From Paenibacillaceae bacterium (GTDB lineage: Bacteria; Bacillota; Bacilli; Paenibacillales; YIM-B00363): DNA of 9,447 bases. The notes under the pieces are model-generated. The model ran no database searches. It saw nothing but the letters and a program-made list of their open reading frames with translations, and was not told where the DNA came from. Shown in pieces: positions 1 through 6,326 of this stretch (position 1 is the stretch's first letter; the number at the start of each line of letters is the position of its first letter). Position numbers and translations under genes: made by a program. The stretch spans positions 1-9,447 of the forward strand of contig JAGWXQ010000040.1 of NCBI GenBank assembly GCA_018969805.1, in the 5' to 3' direction.

Positions 1-238
1 AGGTGTCATAGCCGGATGCATGGTCACGGATGGAAAAGTCGTGCGCAGTGGCCACGTGCGGGTAAAGCGTGCTGGAAGTGCTGTCTATGAAGGGAAAATT
101 GAATCACTCAAACGATTTAAAGACGATGTCAAAGAAGTAACGCAAGGATTTGAATGTGGTATTTCTATCGAAAAATACACGGATTTTCAAGTCGGAGACG
201 TGTTGGAAATATACACGATGGAGCGCGTAGAGAGGTGA
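1..238 (+). CDS. infB: Translation initiation factor IF-2, C-terminal end (5' truncated by window)
   Basis: IF-2 is the GTPase that brings initiator fMet-tRNA to the 30S subunit and promotes subunit joining. Only the last 78 codons or so are present. The frame is open from base 2 and reads GVIAGCMVTDGKV, then KRFKDDVKEV and a FECGISIEKY segment. This is the characteristic end of the IF-2 C-terminal beta-barrel (domain IV/C2), which binds the formyl-methionyl end of the initiator tRNA. The gene ends with TGA at 236-238, directly against the start region of rbfA, so it is the first visible gene of the operon. The G domain lies upstream of the window. The ATG at 20 is an internal methionine, not a start. 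Identification is very secure because this C-terminus is strongly conserved. Confidence 0.97.
   Translation, partial: GVIAGCMVTDGKVVRSGHVRVKRAGSAVYEGKIESLKRFKDDVKEVTQGFECGISIEKYTDFQVGDVLEIYTMERVER
231..238 (+). promoter_or_regulatory. Ribosome binding site deciding the rbfA start
   Basis: The sequence AGAGGTGA overlaps the infB stop codon and matches the anti-Shine-Dalgarno end of 16S rRNA. Its AGAGG core ends at 235. That is only 3 nt before the GTG at 239, too close, but 9 nt before the TTG at 245, which is ideal. This favours TTG 245 as the true rbfA start. Confidence 0.65.
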
Positions 239-244
239 GTGGCA

Positions 245-595
245 TTGTCCAAAGTACGCGTGCGTCGCGTTGGAGAGCAAATCAAGAAAGAGCTGAGCAC
301 GATTGTTCAGACCGAAATGCGCGATTCGCTTGAGCACATCACGACAGTCACAGACGTAGAAATGTCTGCGGATCTCGCGCAAGCAAAAGTATATTTGAGT
401 ATTATGGGCAATGATCAACAACGTGCGCAAACATTGCAAGCGATCGGTCGTGCCAGCGGGTTTTTGCGCACGGAAATTGGGAAGCGCGTACGATTGCGCC
501 ACGTCCCGGAGCTGCTGTTTTTGCTGGATACGTCGCTCGATTACGGTTCGCACATCGATGCGATTTTGCGCACGATCAATCAAAAGGTGGAATGA
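245..595 (+). CDS. rbfA: 30S ribosome-binding factor A (RbfA)
   Basis: RbfA binds the immature 30S subunit near the 5' end of 16S rRNA and is needed for late small-subunit maturation, especially in the cold. The protein of about 116 residues has the usual family length. It opens with MSKVRVRRVGEQIKKELS, the classic RbfA N-terminus. It continues with the KH-like core (VTDVEMSADLAQAKVYLSI) and the conserved LRTEIGKRVRLRHVPELLFLLDTSLDYG segment, given here as LRTEIGKRVRLRHVPEL followed by LFLLDTSLDYG. The start is placed at TTG 245 from the ribosome-binding-site spacing; GTG 239 is the alternative and adds two residues. It lies between infB and nrnA in the operon and ends with TGA just before the nrnA start. 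Function is inferred from strong family resemblance. Confidence 0.95.
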   Translation: MSKVRVRRVGEQIKKELSTIVQTEMRDSLEHITTVTDVEMSADLAQAKVYLSIMGNDQQRAQTLQAIGRASGFLRTEIGKRVRLRHVPELLFLLDTSLDYGSHIDAILRTINQKVE

Positions 596-598
596 GCG

Positions 599-1549
599 AT
601 GGTGCGTGGGTCGTTGGAAGATGTCGCCTCCTTCCTGCAATCAGCACAAGATGTCGTCATCGTCTCGCACATCAATCCCGATGGGGATGCGATCGGTTCC
701 ATGGCTGCTATGGGCCATATCGTACGCGCGATGGGGAAACAGGTTGCTTTTGTGCATGAGACGGGTGTCCCGCAGCGATTTTCATTTTTGCTCGATGCGC
801 CATGTGCCGTATATGACGACACGATGGGTCCACGGTCGCACGTGGTTTGTGTCGATTGCGCCTCGCTGGAACGTATCGGGGCTGTGCAGCGCATGTGTCG
901 CGGTGCGGTGCTCAACATTGACCACCATGCGACAAATGTCGGATACGGTTCGCACAATTATGTTGTGCCCCATGCGGCCTCTACGACACACGTCTTAATG
1001 GATGTACTTCGCCATTTGCGTGTGCCTTTGACGCAACCCCTCGCCTCGTGCGTGTATGCGGGCTTGTTGACGGATACGGGGGGGTTCCGTTTTCGCTCAG
1101 CGACAGCAGACGTTTTTGCGGTTGCACACGAGCTCGTCTGTGCCGGTGCAGACGCCCATGCGTTGGCGTTTCGGTTGTTGGAGCAAAAGACGATGCAGCA
1201 CGTACACGTACTTGCGCGCGCCCTCCAAACGTTGTCTTTTGCACAAGAAAATAAGGTCGCTTGGGTTGTTTTGGACCGCGATGCACTCGCGGGTGCGGGA
1301 GAAGACGACATTGAGGGCATCGTGCACATCCCGACGATGATTGCCGGTGTCCACGTTGGCGTGCTGTTTAAGCAAAAAGGTGACCACGAAGTCAAAGTCA
1401 GTTTGCGTGCTCAGGCGGACGTAAACGTTGCGCGCATTGCGGAGCAGTTTGGTGGGGGTGGGCACATCCTCGCTGCTGGGTGCACGGTGCACGACACGTT
1501 GGAACACGCCATCCAGCGCGTTATTGCTGCAGTGTGTTGCGCGGTATGA
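599..1549 (+). CDS. nrnA: DHH-family bifunctional oligoribonuclease / pAp phosphatase (NrnA)
   Basis: NrnA degrades 2-5 nt RNA fragments left by other RNases and dephosphorylates 3'-phosphoadenosine 5'-phosphate in the cytoplasm. The 316-residue length is normal for the family. The DHH domain shows HINPDGDAIGS (His24, Asp28, Asp30), VVCVDCAS with metal ligand Asp86, and the signature NIDHHATN (Asp108-His109-His110). LLTDTGGFRFRSAT follows near residue 155-170. The C-terminal DHHA1 substrate-binding domain ends with GGGGHILAAGC (Gly285-His289). A Shine-Dalgarno AAGGTGG lies at 583-589, with ATG 10 nt later. The gene starts 3 nt after the rbfA stop and overlaps truB by ATGA, so it is part of the operon. 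It carries nine cysteines, more than expected for this enzyme. All catalytic motifs are intact, so it should be active. Confidence 0.95.
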   Translation: MVRGSLEDVASFLQSAQDVVIVSHINPDGDAIGSMAAMGHIVRAMGKQVAFVHETGVPQRFSFLLDAPCAVYDDTMGPRSHVVCVDCASLERIGAVQRMCRGAVLNIDHHATNVGYGSHNYVVPHAASTTHVLMDVLRHLRVPLTQPLASCVYAGLLTDTGGFRFRSATADVFAVAHELVCAGADAHALAFRLLEQKTMQHVHVLARALQTLSFAQENKVAWVVLDRDALAGAGEDDIEGIVHIPTMIAGVHVGVLFKQKGDHEVKVSLRAQADVNVARIAEQFGGGGHILAAGCTVHDTLEHAIQRVIAAVCCAV

Positions 1550-2469
1550 ACGGTGTACTGCCGTTGTGGAAAGAGGCGGGGATGACGTCCCATGACTGTG
1601 TCGCACAGGCGAGACGGTGTGTTGGTATGCGGCGCATAGGACATGCGGGGACGTTGGATCCCGCGGTGTGTGGCGTGTTGCCCCTGCTGCTTGGCCGAGC
1701 GACGCGCATCGCGGACTTCATGCACGAAGTGCCGAAAGTATATGAAGCGTCGATGTGTTTGGGTGTAGCGACCGATACAGAAGATGGGACAGGACAACCG
1801 ATACAGGCCGTAGATGCCGTGCACGTCTCAGAAGACGATGTGGTACGCGTCGTCCGTGGTTGCGTCGGTACGATGACGGTGCAGACGCCGTTGTATGCAG
1901 CAGCACGTGTGCAGGGTAAGCGCTTGTATGAGTGGGCGCGCATACAGCCGACGATCGTGCGCCCGATGCGCACGATGACCGTCCATGCGATCGATGTGAT
2001 CGACATCGACGTACAGCGGCCACATCCGACGGTGCGTTTTCGTGTCACGTGTGCAAAAGGAACGTATGTCCGCACACTGTGTGTAGACATCGGAGCGCGC
2101 CTTGGATACCCTGCACATATGCGTACGCTCAGCCGTGTGGAATGCGGGGGTATTGTTGCGCAGCAGTGTGTAGGGCTCGATGACGTGCGCCGCGCATGTG
2201 CGCAAGGTACGTTGGATGCACGGCTGTGGAGCATCGATCGCGCGTTGTCGTTTTTGCCGTCCGTGCATGTCGATGCCGCGATCGCTCTGCGGATTGCTCA
2301 AGGACAAATGCCGCTCGCACCTACAGATGTCCCGCATGGAGAGGCGGTGCGCATCGTACATGCGTTGGAGACGATTGCGGTGTGTGCGCATATGGACGGG
2401 CATCTGCGCATGCGCTGCGTACTGACGACACCTGAGGCTGTGCGCACGCGAGAAGGGAGTGCACGATGA
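1546..2469 (+). CDS. truB: tRNA pseudouridine(55) synthase (TruB)
   Basis: TruB isomerises U55 in the T-loop of elongator tRNAs to pseudouridine and also acts as a tRNA folding chaperone. The 307-residue protein has motif II GHAGTLDP with catalytic Asp38, the KVYEASMCLGVATDTEDG segment with the stacking Tyr66, and CAKGTYVRTLCVDIG at 169-183 with the conserved Lys171 and Arg176. A C-terminal PUA-like domain covers roughly 240-307. The start ATG overlaps the nrnA stop (ATGA) and has no clear Shine-Dalgarno, so it is probably translated by reinitiation from nrnA. A longer reading from 1480 would overlap nrnA by 70 nt and adds nothing TruB-like. The usual PPxYSAxK motif reads TPLYAAAR here (114-121), which keeps the tyrosine but changes Lys to Arg. 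The protein has twelve cysteines, many for a TruB. Confidence 0.95.
   Translation: MNGVLPLWKEAGMTSHDCVAQARRCVGMRRIGHAGTLDPAVCGVLPLLLGRATRIADFMHEVPKVYEASMCLGVATDTEDGTGQPIQAVDAVHVSEDDVVRVVRGCVGTMTVQTPLYAAARVQGKRLYEWARIQPTIVRPMRTMTVHAIDVIDIDVQRPHPTVRFRVTCAKGTYVRTLCVDIGARLGYPAHMRTLSRVECGGIVAQQCVGLDDVRRACAQGTLDARLWSIDRALSFLPSVHVDAAIALRIAQGQMPLAPTDVPHGEAVRIVHALETIAVCAHMDGHLRMRCVLTTPEAVRTREGSAR
2453..2459 (+). promoter_or_regulatory. Ribosome binding site of ribF
   Basis: AAGGGAG sits 6 nt before the ATG at 2466, inside the end of truB. It supports that ATG as the ribF start, which overlaps the truB stop as ATGA. Confidence 0.7.
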
Positions 2470-3413
2470 ACGTCGAGACGATATCGACGATACTGGACGA
2501 ATCCGTGCGTGCGCATGTTCCTTTAGGAGGACAAGCGGTCGCTATTGGGGGCTTTGATGGCGTGCACACGGGGCATAGGCACGTGCTTGGGACGATGTGC
2601 GCGCGCGCAAAACAACGCCACTTGCGGCCGGTCGTTATGACGTTTCATCCGCATCCCCGCGCAGTGTTTGGACAGATGCGGTATGGCGAACAGCTGACCC
2701 CGCTTGACCGCAAGATTGCGCGGTTGCAAGAAGAAGGTGCAGCACACGTGTACGTGATCGCTTTTGACGAAGCGTTTGCACAGTTGCGTCCTGAGTCGTT
2801 TGTCGAAGACATTCTTCTTCCGCTCGGCGTGCGCGATGTCACGGTGGGATACAACTTTTCGTTTGGCTGCGGGGGGAACGGCTGTGCAGACACGTTGCGA
2901 ACGCTCATGATGCCAATCGGCGACGTTTGCATCGTAGATGCTGTTGTGGCAGACGGAAAGACGGTCAGCTCTACCCGCATCCGCGCATGTTTGCACAGTG
3001 GACAGCTGGCCGAGGCAAATGCGTTGCTCGGACAACCGTATACGGTGCAAGGGACGATTGTGCACGGGGACAAGCGTGGCAGACAGCTCGGATTTCCGAC
3101 TGCGAACGTACAATTAGACGCACCGTACGTCACGCCGGCGCACGGTGTATACGCTGTAACGGCAACGATCGGCACGTTTCACGCCCCCGCAGTGCTCAAC
3201 ATCGGCACGCGACCGAGCGTCGCTTCAGACGGTGCGACGACGTGGGAAGTACATGTGCTTGCGTCTGTGCCAGAGTGTTATGGTGCACAAATACGCGTAG
3301 CGTTGCATGCGTATGTGCGACCCGAGCGTACGTTTGCAACTGTTGAGGATTTGCGGCAAGCGATTGCGCACGATGTCGATTGTGCAATACAGTTTTTTGC
3401 GATGAACAAGTAA
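2466..3413 (+). CDS. ribF: Bifunctional riboflavin kinase / FAD synthetase (RibF)
   Basis: RibF phosphorylates riboflavin to FMN and adenylylates FMN to FAD in the cytoplasm. The 315-residue length is typical. The N-terminal nucleotidyltransferase domain shows AIGGFDGVHTGHRHVL (about 27-42), MTFHPHPRAVFG (about 58-69), TVGYNFSFG near 130 and the VSSTRIRACLHSG segment near 166-178. The C-terminal kinase domain shows GTIVHGDKRGRQLGFPTANV near 198-217, GVYAV, VLNIGTRPS and WEVHVLA, where the glutamate is the expected catalytic base. The motif LLDF...DLYG of many homologues reads VLASVPECYG. It is the last gene of the operon, followed after about 15 nt by a terminator hairpin. Seven cysteines are present. 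Identification is secure and both activities are expected. Confidence 0.95.
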   Translation: MNVETISTILDESVRAHVPLGGQAVAIGGFDGVHTGHRHVLGTMCARAKQRHLRPVVMTFHPHPRAVFGQMRYGEQLTPLDRKIARLQEEGAAHVYVIAFDEAFAQLRPESFVEDILLPLGVRDVTVGYNFSFGCGGNGCADTLRTLMMPIGDVCIVDAVVADGKTVSSTRIRACLHSGQLAEANALLGQPYTVQGTIVHGDKRGRQLGFPTANVQLDAPYVTPAHGVYAVTATIGTFHAPAVLNIGTRPSVASDGATTWEVHVLASVPECYGAQIRVALHAYVRPERTFATVEDLRQAIAHDVDCAIQFFAMNK

Positions 3414-3428
3414 GTGTTTTGGCATAAG

Positions 3429-3450
3429 AAAGCCGTGGAGAGGCTTTTTT
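3429..3450 (+). terminator. Rho-independent terminator after ribF
   Basis: AAAGCC (3429-3434) pairs with GGCTTT (3442-3447) around a 7-nt loop, and the T-run extends to 3450. It starts 15 nt after the ribF stop and closes the operon. Confidence 0.75.
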
Positions 3451-3530
3451 AGTATTGTGTGTGCTTTCTTACGTAAAAAATATTTTGTGCGTCTCTGAAC
3501 AACAGACCCATATGAAAAGACACCGATAGA

Positions 3531-3568
3531 GGGGGCTGCCTTTTTCTTAATCGCAAAAAGTAGCCTCC
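3531..3568 (+). terminator. Long imperfect hairpin, possible second terminator or relic leader
   Basis: GGGGGCTGCCTTTTT (3531-3545) pairs with AAAAAGTAGCCTCC (3555-3568), giving about 14 pairs with two G-U pairs and one bulged C around a 9-nt loop. A broken T-rich stretch (TTGATTTTATTG) follows. It could be a back-up terminator for ribF or the remnant of a leader or terminator of a gene once present here. No ORF is attached to it. Confidence 0.45.
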
Positions 3569-3733
3569 TTGATTTTATTGTTCAATAGGAAAATCGTATG
3601 CGGTGTGTGATGCATTGGTTGGTATGATGCACATGACAAAATGAAAAGCGATTTGACTGTGCAACGGGGGATTGGGTATGTTCATCGTGCATTGGTGCAC
3701 TTAACAATCAGGTAGGAACTCGACCACGTCTTA

Positions 3734-3762
3734 TTGACAATGATTTGAAGAAATAGGATAAT
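3734..3762 (+). promoter_or_regulatory. Near-consensus sigma-A-type promoter without an obvious gene
   Basis: TTGACA (3734-3739) is followed after exactly 17 nt by GATAAT (3757-3762). Transcription would begin near 3769. No ORF with a ribosome binding site follows. The nearest ATG (3774) would be almost leaderless and encodes 63 unrecognised residues. Confidence 0.55.
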
Positions 3763-3912
3763 TCAATTGGACGATGTCGATCGTGCGCGAGCACGTTCTT
3801 GCGCCGTTCATCTGCGAGGGTTCGATGCACGATGATCGGTCGGGGGCTCGCGTCCGACGGGTTACTCAACACGGATCGTTTGGCGCACGGTATCTCGATG
3901 TGGATGAACGCA

Positions 3913-3974
3913 CGGGTACGCTTCCTTGGGGTAGTGCTCGGTACGGGTACGCTTTCTTGGGGTAGTGCTCGATA
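3913..3974 (+). repeat. Two tandem copies of a 31-bp unit
   Basis: Copy 1 (3913-3943) and copy 2 (3944-3974) both begin CGGGTACGCTT or CGGGTACGCTTT and contain CTTGGGGTAGTGCTCG. They differ at only two positions. A few bases resembling the start of a third copy (TGGGCGTAC) follow from 3975. Since 31 is not a multiple of three, the duplication would shift any reading frame across it, so this stretch is unlikely to be coding now. Confidence 0.8.
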
Positions 3975-4038
3975 TGGGCGTACGATCCGATGTGCGCATA
4001 CGAATCTCTTATTGAAAACATATATCCATAGGGTTGCT

Positions 4039-4066
4039 TTTTGGCTTGGAAGCAAAAGGCGTTTTT
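4039..4066 (+). terminator. Weak candidate terminator
   Basis: TTTTGGCTT (4039-4047) can pair with AAGCAAAA (4050-4057) with one bulged G, followed by T5 at 4062-4066. The loop is very small, so the call is weak. It would end a transcript of about 300 nt started at the 3734-3762 promoter. Confidence 0.3.
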
Positions 4067-4093
4067 GTCCGATATGGATAGATGTGTTAAAAT
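4065..4093 (+). promoter_or_regulatory. Candidate promoter upstream of the dut remnant
   Basis: TTGTCC (4065-4070), a 17-nt spacer and TAAAAT (4088-4093) form a moderate sigma-A-type promoter pointing at dut, with a leader of about 150 nt. Confidence 0.4.
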
Positions 4094-4247
4094 ACGGATG
4101 TGTATCAGGTGCGATGGGTTTCATTCGGACACATCCGATGTTGCGTGGCAAGAAGCAGGATGCGTTGTGTCCAACATCGAACATAAGCATGGTGTGCAAA
4201 AACAGCGTTGGGGACATCATCGTTCATTGTGGCATATTGTTCCATAA

Positions 4248-4844
4248 GTGCGTATGCGTGGGCTTGTGCAAAGTGGCGATGTCGTGATCAAGACAATGCA
4301 GAGTTGCCCGAATGCAGGTGTACTACATTCGGTTTGTGTTGACCTCGAGCAAATGTTTGCTGATTTGGCTGTACATCATCGACCGACAGTGCTCCATAGG
4401 GTACACGAACATCTCTTGTTCGTCTGCTATAGACGATCGGGTGTAGAGGCGCAAGTGCGTCCGCGCAGTGTGCTGGTATTGCGGTATGGCATTACGACAC
4501 TAAATGCGCCGGGCACGATCGATGCTGACTACCGGGGAGAAGTATGCGTGCTGCGCATCAACCTCGGGGCTGAATACGTTGTCATTAAGCGAGGAATGCG
4601 CATTGCACAGCTTGTGTTTCAACATGTGCCGTCGATCGATGTAGCCCTTGTCGATGAGTTGCCACAGACAACGCGTAGTTTGGGGGCTTTGGGCATACGG
4701 GAGCATAAAGGACAACTCCCACAATTACAAAATGCACAAACCACTACAATCCTTTTTGTTTTTTACACACGTCTGCATAGAAGCGACACAATTCCATTTG
4801 TCGTATATGAGAACCGGACAAAGTATTTCCTGGAACATGAGTGA
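4248..4844 (+). pseudogene. dut: Degenerate dUTP diphosphatase (dUTPase)
   Basis: dUTPase hydrolyses dUTP to dUMP to keep uracil out of DNA, as a trimer with five conserved motifs. The core is unmistakable. VEAQVRPRS leads into LRYGITTLNAPGTIDADYRGE (motif 3, intact catalytic Asp), written here in two parts as LRYGITTLN and APGTIDADYRGE, then KRGMRIAQLVF (motif 4). The rest is eroded. Motif 1, normally AGxDL, reads VCVDL. Motif 2 RPRSG reads RPRSV. Motif 5 RGxGGFGxTG reads RSLGALGIRE. The normal end would fall near 4710, but the frame runs on for about 45 unrelated residues into the 3' end of the gene on the other strand. No ribosome binding site precedes the GTG at 4248 or the ATG at 4254. 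Placement after ribF fits Bacillota, where dut often lies downstream of pnp. Most likely a pseudogene; a divergent, still folded enzyme is possible. Confidence 0.75.
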
Positions 4845-6147
4845 TACATGGATTTTTGGACGGAATGCGTGATGCACTCTGTGCGTCGGGACAAAACGAC
4901 GCCACGGTCAATGATGTACGTGTTGAGACGAGCAAGATGGTGAGATGAGTCTTGTTTAGAGATACTTTATGCATTTCCCGAACAGACGTAAGGAGTACAT
5001 TTTTGTTTGTTTGAATCAGGGTTTTTTTTCGATCGCGTACAGTAGTTGTCTGATCTGCATCTTCAGAGGAAGAAAAGGATGCTGTTGTAGCGATGTAGAA
5101 GTTGTTTTTATGTTGTCGAAAAATGACACCATACCCTACGGTTTTATTATTTTGAACAATTGTGACGATTGCGGGATGATTTAGAGGGATTGGTGATTTT
5201 GGAGGCAGGACATTGGGCGGTGGTGCTTGTTTTGGTGTTGGGGCAGGAGTTTTTGGCAATGGCGATGGCACATTCGGTGAATTTAGTGAAGTGTTTATGC
5301 GATGCGCCATAGTAGAGGCGCATGCACTTTTGAGGTGATCGTTTCCCCATATGGCGCATAATTGCTCGACGTATAAAGAAAACGTAGATTCAGCTAAAAT
5401 GGACTGTGTGATACCAAGGAGTTCGTCATTGCTGTTTATGATCGCTCCACCACTGTGCTGTGGACGAACAGCAACATTGGATTCGATGGTTTGTCCGTCG
5501 GCATAAAAGGGATGATTTATGTCGGCGATTTTTTTTATGCTGGTGGATAATTCCCTATATTCCCCCTCAGGAAATCCTGCCAAAGTGACAGGATCAGATG
5601 GACGAGGGCGCGCTTTTGAAAAAGGAAGCACGTGCAATTTTTCGGTGTTTTTTAGAGAAATTTCAAGCAACGCGAGATCGTACGAACACGTTCTTTTATT
5701 TTCTGAGGATTGCGCAATATTGTCGCATTGACTTTGCTCAAATGGGAGAGGGTGCAACAATGTTGCAGTGTATTTTTTGTTTGGATGATCGAGAGTATGC
5801 ACAACGACTTTATTTGCAATGTCTCGGTCCTTCAATTCATTTTTATGAAATATCGTGGTTTTTTTAGACACGAAGATGTGGCGTGCTGTTGCAAGCGTAT
5901 ATACGGTCATGTCTCCTTCACTACGCTTTTGCACGACTACAGCACTGCCACCTGTAGTTTTGAATGGAGAAAAAGTCGCTAAGACTCGCAATACAGACGA
6001 TCGATACTTCAATGAGTCATTGTTTTGCGCAAATACGGGATGCGGTGCCCAAGCCGTACATCCTGCGAGCCAAAGTGCCAAAACAGCGATCAAAGAGCGA
6101 CGAGTGATGTGCGTTTGTAAAACAAAATTTAATAGTAATGGATGCAT
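4744..6147 (-). CDS. Exported trypsin-like serine protease with Pro-rich linker and degenerate second domain
   Basis: This 467-residue protein has an export signal. RR at 16-17 precedes a hydrophobic stretch (18-28) that ends in the lipobox LAGC (Cys30), so it is probably a membrane-anchored lipoprotein. A signal peptidase I site after VFA (38-40) is the alternative. Residues 50-285 form a trypsin-fold domain with the full triad: ATARH (His90), SYDLALLEI (Asp157) and PQHSGGAI (Ser232). The usual GxSGG reads QHSGG. Cys141/154 and Cys264/276 could form disulfides. A proline-rich linker follows (291-325). Residues 326-467 then repeat the early protease pattern (VGYGVIF, FYIATTASF, THLTILLVS), but His is Ser, Asp is Thr and no Ser motif is found. 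The family beyond 'trypsin-like' is not recognised. The gene has its own promoter and ribosome binding site, and its 3' end overlaps the read-through tail of dut. The substrate is unknown. Confidence 0.85.
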   Translation of the reverse strand: MHPLLLNFVLQTHITRRSLIAVLALWLAGCTAWAPHPVFAQNNDSLKYRSSVLRVLATFSPFKTTGGSAVVVQKRSEGDMTVYTLATARHIFVSKKTTIFHKNELKDRDIANKVVVHTLDHPNKKYTATLLHPLPFEQSQCDNIAQSSENKRTCSYDLALLEISLKNTEKLHVLPFSKARPRPSDPVTLAGFPEGEYRELSTSIKKIADINHPFYADGQTIESNVAVRPQHSGGAIINSNDELLGITQSILAESTFSLYVEQLCAIWGNDHLKSACASTMAHRINTSLNSPNVPSPLPKTPAPTPKQAPPPNVLPPKSPIPLNHPAIVTIVQNNKTVGYGVIFRQHKNNFYIATTASFSSSEDADQTTTVRDRKKTLIQTNKNVLLTSVREMHKVSLNKTHLTILLVSTRTSLTVASFCPDAQSASRIPSKNPCITHVPGNTLSGSHIRQMELCRFYADVCKKQKGL

Positions 6148-6155
6148 CGTTATCT

Positions 6156-6161
6156 CTCCTT
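6156..6161 (-). promoter_or_regulatory. Ribosome binding site of the protease gene
   Basis: AAGGAG on the - strand lies 8 nt before the ATG at 6147. It supports that start and active translation. Confidence 0.8.
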
Positions 6162-6178
6162 ATAGATTCTATATTGAA

Positions 6179-6207
6179 ATTATATCGCAGTACATGAGCA
6201 TCGTCAA
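6179..6207 (-). promoter_or_regulatory. Strong sigma-A-type promoter of the protease gene
   Basis: On the - strand TTGACG (6207-6202) is followed by a 17-nt spacer and a perfect TATAAT (6184-6179). Transcription would start near 6172, leaving a leader of about 25 nt that contains the AAGGAG ribosome binding site. The arrangement suggests steady, well-expressed transcription of the single gene. Confidence 0.75.
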
Positions 6208-6326
6208 TATGTTTTTTTGTAGCGCAATTAAATTTTACGCGCATCACTTCCATGCGGAACATATCAAATATCTTGTTTAAGCAAACGATCGAAAATTTAA
6301 CTGGACAGTGGCGCGTTCTGCTCAGG

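Larger units (their letters stand above)
3451..4247. other. Gene-poor interval between ribF and the dut remnant
   Basis: No convincing gene is seen in about 800 bp. Open frames exist (+ strand 3774-3965 and 3799-4287, - strand 3708-4220), but their translations match nothing I recognise. They lack ribosome binding sites and overlap each other. rpsO and pnp, which commonly follow ribF in Bacillota, are absent, and I could not recognise remnants of them. The interval holds two hairpins, a good promoter at 3734-3762, a 31-bp tandem duplication, a weaker promoter at 4065-4093 and inverted repeats at 4125-4179. From about 3770 to 4000 the base composition resembles the GC-rich operon, as if coding DNA had decayed there. 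Confidence 0.5.

Noticed and set aside
104..2516. Many long - strand and off-frame open frames across the operon
   Set aside because: They are shadows of the GC-rich infB-rbfA-nrnA-truB-ribF genes, whose frames are fixed by family motifs.
3708..4220. 170-residue - strand frame, and + strand frames 3774-3965 and 3799-4287
   Set aside because: Translations match no family I know, none has a ribosome binding site, and a 31-bp duplication crosses them. Treated as decayed or non-coding sequence.
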